Origin: an uncultured Flavobacteriales bacterium
GTDB taxonomy: Bacteria > Bacteroidota > Bacteroidia > Flavobacteriales_D > Parvicellaceae
NCBI GenBank assembly: GCA_943788115.1
Contig: CALSPA010000012.1
Coordinates: forward strand, 62,001-126,000
DNA: 64,000 bases
Direction of reading: 5' to 3'
Shown: in pieces, positions 58,952-64,000 of the stretch
How positions within the stretch are numbered: position 1 is the first letter of the stretch
How the letters are laid out: every line of letters begins with the position of its first letter
The notes under the pieces: generated by a model
The model's database searches: none
The model's input: only the letters and a program-made list of their open reading frames with translations
Told to the model about the DNA's origin: nothing
Made by a program: the position numbers and the translations under genes

Positions 58952-59696
58952 AGGTTTCCAAAGATAAATTTTCTCCTTCAAATTTTGCATAAGTATAAAA
59001 CCTGATCCAATCTCCAAGGTTTATATATTTAGATGATTCAGATAGTTGGTGTTCAATAGGCAAATGTCTGTGACCAAAGATGAAAAAGTCATAGTGTTTT
59101 TCTTTTAGTATTTCTTTAGAATATTGAACTAACCATTCTTTATCTCCTAAAAATTTTGGTGGTTGGCTTTCTTTTTCTCTACTTTTTCTTGACCAGTAGT
59201 TAGCAATTTTAAAGCTTAAATTTGGATGTATTCGAGCAAATAACCATTGGCAAAAATTATTGGAAAATATTTTTTTAATTAGCTTGTATGAGTGATCACC
59301 AGGACCAAGGCCATCTCCATGTGCTATGTGAAAAGTTTTATTGTTAAACGTGAAATCTGTAGGCTTTCTAATGATTGAAACCCCAATCTCTTTTTCAAGA
59401 TAATCAAACATCCACATGTCATGATTTCCGGTGAAAACAAAAATTGGTATTCCAGCATCTACAATTTCTGCAATTTTACCTAAAAATCTTGTGTATCCTT
59501 TTGGTACTGTGTATTTATATTCAAACCAAAAATCAAATAAATCTCCAAGTAGAAATATTTCTGTAGCATCTTTAGATGCCATTGATAGCCAGCTTACTAA
59601 TTTTCGCTCTCTAGATAAGCTATCTTCAAATGAGGAAACTCCTAGGTGGAAATCTGAAGCAAAGTATATAGTTTTATTTAACTGTTTATTGTCCAA
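58944..59696 (-). CDS. lpxH: UDP-2,3-diacylglucosamine diphosphatase LpxH-like
   Basis: 250 residues, a calcineurin-like metallophosphoesterase with D-F-H-L-G, G-D-L-F-D-F-W, G-N-H-D, H-G-D-G and G-H-R-H motifs in the LpxH arrangement. LpxH cleaves UDP-2,3-diacylglucosamine to lipid X in lipid A synthesis at the inner membrane. It overlaps the end of the M1 peptidase gene by 11 bp. Another phosphoesterase role cannot be fully excluded. Confidence 0.8.
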   Translation of the reverse strand: MDNKQLNKTIYFASDFHLGVSSFEDSLSRERKLVSWLSMASKDATEIFLLGDLFDFWFEYKYTVPKGYTRFLGKIAEIVDAGIPIFVFTGNHDMWMFDYLEKEIGVSIIRKPTDFTFNNKTFHIAHGDGLGPGDHSYKLIKKIFSNNFCQWLFARIHPNLSFKIANYWSRKSREKESQPPKFLGDKEWLVQYSKEILKEKHYDFFIFGHRHLPIEHQLSESSKYINLGDWIRFYTYAKFEGENLSLETFK

Positions 59697-62600
59697 AGCT
59701 GTTAATTAAATTTCTGGGACTTATATTTTCTAATGATAGCACAAAGGTAATTTTTTGAAATATATTTAAGTCACTTATCTTGTTTTGATAGCTGCCATAT
59801 ATGGCACTTGATCTAATGTTTTCACTTTGTATTATTGGAACATATATTGTGAAAACTTCTTTTTTATTTAATTTTGCTTGAATATAAAACCCTGCATTAA
59901 TCATAAGTTCAATGTTTTTAGAAGTTTCTTCAATTCCATTATAAATAAAAGTTTTATAATTTGGAAAAACTCCAAAATCTGTAAAAATACCTACAGGTAT
60001 TTTAGGTATTTCAAGTTTTAAGTTGGTTGCCATTATCCATTTTTCAGGAACTCCAATGGAAGTATTTATTTTAAATGCACCATGTGTGTTAGAAGTTTGT
60101 TGAGCTAAAGCATTTGGATACCCTGTATTTCTACCAAGATAAGTTCTTTCATATAAATAATCATAATATCCATCTTGTCCTTTCATAAAGAAATTAAACC
60201 TTGTATCTGAGCTGTGAAAATTATACCCTCCAAAGAGCCTTATTTCAAATCCATTTAATTTTTTATCATAATTAATTCTATAATCAGCGGTTAGTGAGAG
60301 TGAACTTATAAGATATTCACTTTTACTTGCTCCGTATATGTATTTTACATTTAAGCTTTTAGGGGTTAAAAATTGTTTGTTTTTTACTGAATATTCTAAT
60401 ACTCCATAGTAAGATTTAGTTAGTTGACTAGAAGGTGGTTCGGTAAAATTACCTGAAAAAGTGTGTTCGTCTATTCTGATTCCTCTAATCTTAAAATTAT
60501 GATCAGGTGAAGACCTCAAGCTTTTAGGTTTTATTCTAAAACTGGAATAAATTTCATTTTTCATCCATCTTTCATTGCTGAAAACTGGCTCATGAAAATA
60601 GCTTGATAGTTTATGTCCAAAACTAATTTTTGAGAAGACATTTTCAGGGTAAAATTGATAATTAATTTTAGATGAACCTACTAACTTATTATTTCCAAAG
60701 CTAAACATTGGGTTAACAGCCCACTCTAATTTTTTTTCTAAAACAATAGAATTGTAAAATGAAGCTCCAATCATAAATGAGTCGTAATTGTTCCAACCAA
60801 TAATAGGAGAAAAATAAATATTGGTGAACTGGTTATTTTCAATTCCAGCTAATAATTTTAATTTTAATGGTGCAGTTTTTTTTAAAATGCCTCCGGTTTT
60901 ACTAAAATTATTTTCAGAATTTATATCTGTAGAAAGATTTAATTTATCTAAAATAATTTTATCAGTTTTTCCAGTTGTTTCAATGTAAAAAGTCGTGTCA
61001 TTTTTAAATCCTGTAATCCACTTGTTATATGTGATACTTGAATCACTTTTATTAATGGCTGTTAATGTTATTGGCGCATTAAAACCTGTGTTGTTTTTAA
61101 GCTTGACTTCAAAACTATTGGCTCCCTTTCTTTTTACATGTTGTATTTTATAATCTATTTTTTTTGTTGTTTTAATAAAAGTTTCAAAAAACCAATCTAA
61201 ATTTTTTGAAGAAGATGTTTCAAAAACTGTTTGAATATCTTTTGGGCTTGGGTGCTTGAATTTCCATTTATTATAATAGGTATGCATGCAAGTGTCAAAA
61301 AGAGGTTCACCTAAATATTCTTTTAAATAATTAAATCCTATTCCTGTTTTACCATATACAATTAATCCATAATTCATTGGGGTATATAAATTTGCTCCCA
61401 TTTGAATGGGCTGATCGTTATTTCTAGTGGCGTTAAATTTATATCCTAATTGCATTAATGATTGTCCATTTAACTGAAACGTTTGAAGTAACTTATTTGA
61501 AGTGCCTTCAACTTTAGGGTATTTCTTGTGCATGTGTCTATACTCAACAAATGAATTTATCCCTTCATCCATCCAAGCATTTTCTCTTTCATTGTTTGCA
61601 AGAATTCCATAAAACCAATTGTGACCTACTTCATGAGTTATTACTTCATCATGGAAGTAATTGTTTCCTGATTCTCCTATAACTGTAATGTTTGGATATT
61701 CCATTCCTCCACCAGCACTAATTGACCCATCTACGGCTGTCACATGATTATATGGATATTCACCCACCCATAGAGAATAATTATAAGTTGCATCATTAAT
61801 ATGAGAAATGGCATCTTTCCATAAATCAAATTCGTTGTTGGTAAACATTGCCCAAGTATCTACTTTTCTTTTACTTTGAGGGAGTTCTATTCCCCCTTTT
61901 AAAACATGATATCTTTTATCTGCAAACCAAGCAAAATCATGAACATTTTCTTGGTGAAAATGAAGAGTTTTTGTTTTGGAACTGCTTGATGGAAAAGATA
62001 AATCAGAAGAGTATTCTTTTGAGGCAATCAGTTTATTAGTTTTTTCAACTTTTTCATTAAGAAATTCTAATTCTTTTTCACCATTAATTAAATCACCTGT
62101 AGCTCCGATAACATAATTTTCTGGTAAAGTTATTTTAACGTCATAGCTTCCAAATTCAGAATAAAATTCACCTTGACTTAAGTAGGGAATAGGGTGCCAT
62201 CCATTTTTATCAAAAACAGCAGGTTTTGGAAACCATTGTGTGATTTGATATGATTGTCCTATGTGCCCTAATCTTGAGTAAATACCCAGAGGAATTTTAA
62301 CTCTAAAAGGTGTTGAAATAATTATAGTGTCTCCTGGTTTAAGTGATTTGTTTAGCTTGATTACAGCTATGTCAATGTGTTTTTTGTAATAGCTCCATTT
62401 CAATTTTTTGTTTTCAGCTCTAAAATCAAGAGAGTCGATAAATCCTTTGTTGTTAATGTCAGAAAACCTGAAATCTGTCTCACCATTTTCTAAATCGTGT
62501 TTAGCTAAAGAAGTGTTTATGTTTTTGTAAGCATTTGGCCATAAATGAATGACAATAGAATCTAATTTAGTAGTAGAGTTATTTATGTATTCAATTTTTT

Positions 62601-62739
62601 CGAAGGCACTTAATACGTGTTTGTTATCATCAAGAGCAACCTCAATAGTTGTATTAACTTTCTGTTGAAAATATTTTTTTTGAGAATAATTTATTTTGAA
62701 AATAAATAGAATCGAAACAATAAATAAAATTCTTCTCAT
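59686..62739 (-). CDS. M1 family metallopeptidase with C-terminal beta-barrel-like domain
   Basis: 1017 residues. A signal peptide is followed by the M1 N-terminal domain, the G-G-G-M-E-Y-P substrate motif and the gluzincin zinc site H-E-V-G-H (His369, His373) with E-G eighteen residues later (Glu392). A catalytic C-domain goes to about 580. The last 400 residues are beta-rich with many aromatic strand ends (G-A-S-F-Y, F-S-F-G-N) and look like an outer-membrane barrel. The peptidase may thus be anchored at the outer membrane. M1 enzymes are usually soluble aminopeptidases. Confidence 0.85.
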   Translation of the reverse strand: MRRILFIVSILFIFKINYSQKKYFQQKVNTTIEVALDDNKHVLSAFEKIEYINNSTTKLDSIVIHLWPNAYKNINTSLAKHDLENGETDFRFSDINNKGFIDSLDFRAENKKLKWSYYKKHIDIAVIKLNKSLKPGDTIIISTPFRVKIPLGIYSRLGHIGQSYQITQWFPKPAVFDKNGWHPIPYLSQGEFYSEFGSYDVKITLPENYVIGATGDLINGEKELEFLNEKVEKTNKLIASKEYSSDLSFPSSSSKTKTLHFHQENVHDFAWFADKRYHVLKGGIELPQSKRKVDTWAMFTNNEFDLWKDAISHINDATYNYSLWVGEYPYNHVTAVDGSISAGGGMEYPNITVIGESGNNYFHDEVITHEVGHNWFYGILANNERENAWMDEGINSFVEYRHMHKKYPKVEGTSNKLLQTFQLNGQSLMQLGYKFNATRNNDQPIQMGANLYTPMNYGLIVYGKTGIGFNYLKEYLGEPLFDTCMHTYYNKWKFKHPSPKDIQTVFETSSSKNLDWFFETFIKTTKKIDYKIQHVKRKGANSFEVKLKNNTGFNAPITLTAINKSDSSITYNKWITGFKNDTTFYIETTGKTDKIILDKLNLSTDINSENNFSKTGGILKKTAPLKLKLLAGIENNQFTNIYFSPIIGWNNYDSFMIGASFYNSIVLEKKLEWAVNPMFSFGNNKLVGSSKINYQFYPENVFSKISFGHKLSSYFHEPVFSNERWMKNEIYSSFRIKPKSLRSSPDHNFKIRGIRIDEHTFSGNFTEPPSSQLTKSYYGVLEYSVKNKQFLTPKSLNVKYIYGASKSEYLISSLSLTADYRINYDKKLNGFEIRLFGGYNFHSSDTRFNFFMKGQDGYYDYLYERTYLGRNTGYPNALAQQTSNTHGAFKINTSIGVPEKWIMATNLKLEIPKIPVGIFTDFGVFPNYKTFIYNGIEETSKNIELMINAGFYIQAKLNKKEVFTIYVPIIQSENIRSSAIYGSYQNKISDLNIFQKITFVLSLENISPRNLINSFGQ

Positions 62740-62770
62740 TTCTATATTTTATGTCCTTGTTAAGTTGATT

Positions 62771-63946
62771 TTAGTTGCCAAAAATTTCTTTAAGTTTAGT
62801 GTCTAAAGATTCACCTCTTAAGTTTTTAGCAATTATTTTGCCTTCTTTGTCTATTAGTACTGTATATGGAATCCCTCTAAAACCGTAGATTTTAGTTGCT
62901 TCAGTTCTCCATTGTTTTAAATCACTTACATGATTTGGCCATGTTAAACCATCTTTTTCAATTGCATTAACCCACTTTTCAACACTATTATCTAAAGAAA
63001 CACTGAAAACAGTAAATCCTTGATCTTTATATTTGTTGTAAAGCTTTACAACATTTGGGTTTTCCATTCTACATGGTCTGCACCATGAGGCCCAAAAGTC
63101 AATTAAAACATAATTACCTCTTAATGATTCTAATGTAATTAGTTTGCCTTTTGGATTGTTGAAATTTAATGCAGGAGCAACATTTCCAATGTTTGTCAAA
63201 TTTTTCAACTTTTCTTTTTCTTCTTGTTGCTTTTTTTGTTCATTAAGTTGAATTTCTATTTGATTTACTTGTTCGTTAAATGCTAGTTGATATTCAGAGC
63301 CAGGTGATGATTTAAGAAGCCCGTCTCTTATTGTTTTATACATCTTTAAATCTTGTTGAGGGTTCAAGGAACTTGCCGTTATAATAACTGCTAAATCCAA
63401 TTGATGCTTTATAATGAATTCGTCTCTTAGTTTGCGAAAATTTAAATCTACAGAATCAATAGATTGTTTAAAAACTGATTTTTCACTTTCAGATTTAGCA
63501 TTTTGATATTTAGCTGTTTCAATTGCTCTTGTTTTCTGAAATTCATTTATTATAGTCACATAAGCTTTGATTACCTCACTTTCATGATTACCATCTATTG
63601 AATATGTTGTGCTAAAATTTTCAATGCTAGATTTAAATGAAATTAGATTGTTTTCTTTAGATTGATCTAAAATTAAAAGGACAATTTCTTTTTGATTGTT
63701 TTTTGATAAACTTAAAGAATAAAAGTTTTTAGTTTCTACATTAACTTTAAATATAAATGTTCCTTTTTTATTTATAATTGTTGAGTCTACTAAAATGTTT
63801 TTATCACTTTGAAAAGTCTGAAGATAAATGTATTTCCCATTTCCATTAAGAATTTCTCCCTTGATTGTTACATCTTTTGCATATGAATTAGTTATAGTTA
63901 TTACTAATAATACAAGGATGTGAAAAAGTGATTTTATATTTTTCAT
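62771..63946 (-). CDS. TlpA-like thiol-disulfide protein with DUF4369
   Basis: 391 residues. A signal peptide (ending S-Y-A) precedes a DUF4369-like beta domain (about 25-120), a helical middle rich in Lys, Glu and Gln (about 160-245) and a TlpA/ResA thioredoxin domain (about 250-391) with W-A-S-W-C-R-P-C-R-M-E-N-P and the cis-Pro in R-G-I-P-Y. It reduces periplasmic disulfides, for example in cytochrome maturation. The upstream neighbour at the window edge is probably a paralogue. Confidence 0.88.
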   Translation of the reverse strand: MKNIKSLFHILVLLVITITNSYAKDVTIKGEILNGNGKYIYLQTFQSDKNILVDSTIINKKGTFIFKVNVETKNFYSLSLSKNNQKEIVLLILDQSKENNLISFKSSIENFSTTYSIDGNHESEVIKAYVTIINEFQKTRAIETAKYQNAKSESEKSVFKQSIDSVDLNFRKLRDEFIIKHQLDLAVIITASSLNPQQDLKMYKTIRDGLLKSSPGSEYQLAFNEQVNQIEIQLNEQKKQQEEKEKLKNLTNIGNVAPALNFNNPKGKLITLESLRGNYVLIDFWASWCRPCRMENPNVVKLYNKYKDQGFTVFSVSLDNSVEKWVNAIEKDGLTWPNHVSDLKQWRTEATKIYGFRGIPYTVLIDKEGKIIAKNLRGESLDTKLKEIFGN

Positions 63947-63948
63947 AA

Positions 63949-64000
63949 TTATAATAAGTTAAGTATTTTTTTCTCTAAATCGGGTCCTCTTAAACCTATT
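63949..64000 (-). CDS. C-terminal end of a second TlpA-like gene (partial)
   Basis: The minus-strand frame from the window edge reads I-G-L-R-G-P-D-L-E-K-K-I-L-N-L-L and stops at 63951-63949. It closely parallels the end of the TlpA-like protein next to it (N-L-R-G-E-S-L-D-T-K-L-K-E-I-F). Only 16 residues are visible, so this is an inference from the tail match. The gap to the next gene is two bases, fitting a tandem operon. Confidence 0.5.
   Translation of the reverse strand, partial: IGLRGPDLEKKILNLL

Overview
This is a low-GC stretch of a Bacteroidota chromosome, most likely order Flavobacteriales. Four secreted proteins have, or are consistent with, a type IX secretion (T9SS) C-terminal sorting domain (ending 3629, 6640, 21034, 57859). 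Promoters fit the Bacteroidota pattern TTG-N19-TAnnTTTG/TTCG. Start codons sit behind A-rich leaders rather than Shine-Dalgarno boxes. Many families are typical of the phylum (DUF1573, DUF3108, YfhO, S46 peptidases, TlpA/DUF4369). No genus is claimed; the complete 16S gene at about 22153-23677 would settle it.

Layout. 1-6640: two tandem paralogous repeat-rich T9SS adhesin-like genes (the first open at the left edge), separated by a terminator and a (CTTT)n microsatellite. 6642-12036 (minus): a five-gene run of DUF819 permease, DksA/TraR-type zinc protein, PP2C phosphatase with sensor, RlmL-like rRNA methyltransferase and a membrane protein. 12157-21717: a frameshifted S46 dipeptidyl-peptidase, a patatin/outer-membrane-barrel protein, divergent paaG and paaE, a Lys-C-like T9SS protease and a short-chain dehydrogenase. 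21718-27068: a complete rRNA operon with three tandem promoters, 16S, tRNA-Ile, tRNA-Ala, 23S, 5S and a strong terminator. 27163-36932: carB, then a surface-glycan trio (YfhO, GT4 glycosyltransferase, Wzx-like flippase) and proline dehydrogenase. 36915-42863 (minus): DUF3108, DUF1573, S41 protease; then rsmG, ECF sigma factor and GT2 glycosyltransferase. 42945-45198: tgt and an LptF/LptG permease. 45169-48008: small envelope genes with several apparent single-base frameshifts. 48059-52432 (minus): ahcY, L,D-transpeptidase, Omp85 protein, ung. 52743-58951: a 55-aa lipoprotein, an outer-membrane protein, lipA, a large T9SS beta-propeller protein, gap. 58944-64000 (minus): lpxH-like hydrolase, M1 peptidase fused to a barrel, TlpA-like protein and the tail of a second TlpA-like protein.

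Much of the window serves the envelope: secreted adhesins and proteases, outer-membrane assembly and LPS export, peptidoglycan cross-linking and glycan assembly, next to housekeeping genes. I found no CRISPR array, insertion sequence, integrase, prophage or recognisable defence locus. No clearly new multi-gene system stands out. The most useful leads are the microsatellite between the adhesins, the tandem rRNA promoters, the loss of the zinc ligands in Tgt, and the cluster of apparent frameshifts at 45.07-47.58 kb, where I rebuilt an outer-membrane-protein/lipoprotein gene pair joined by an ATGA overlap.
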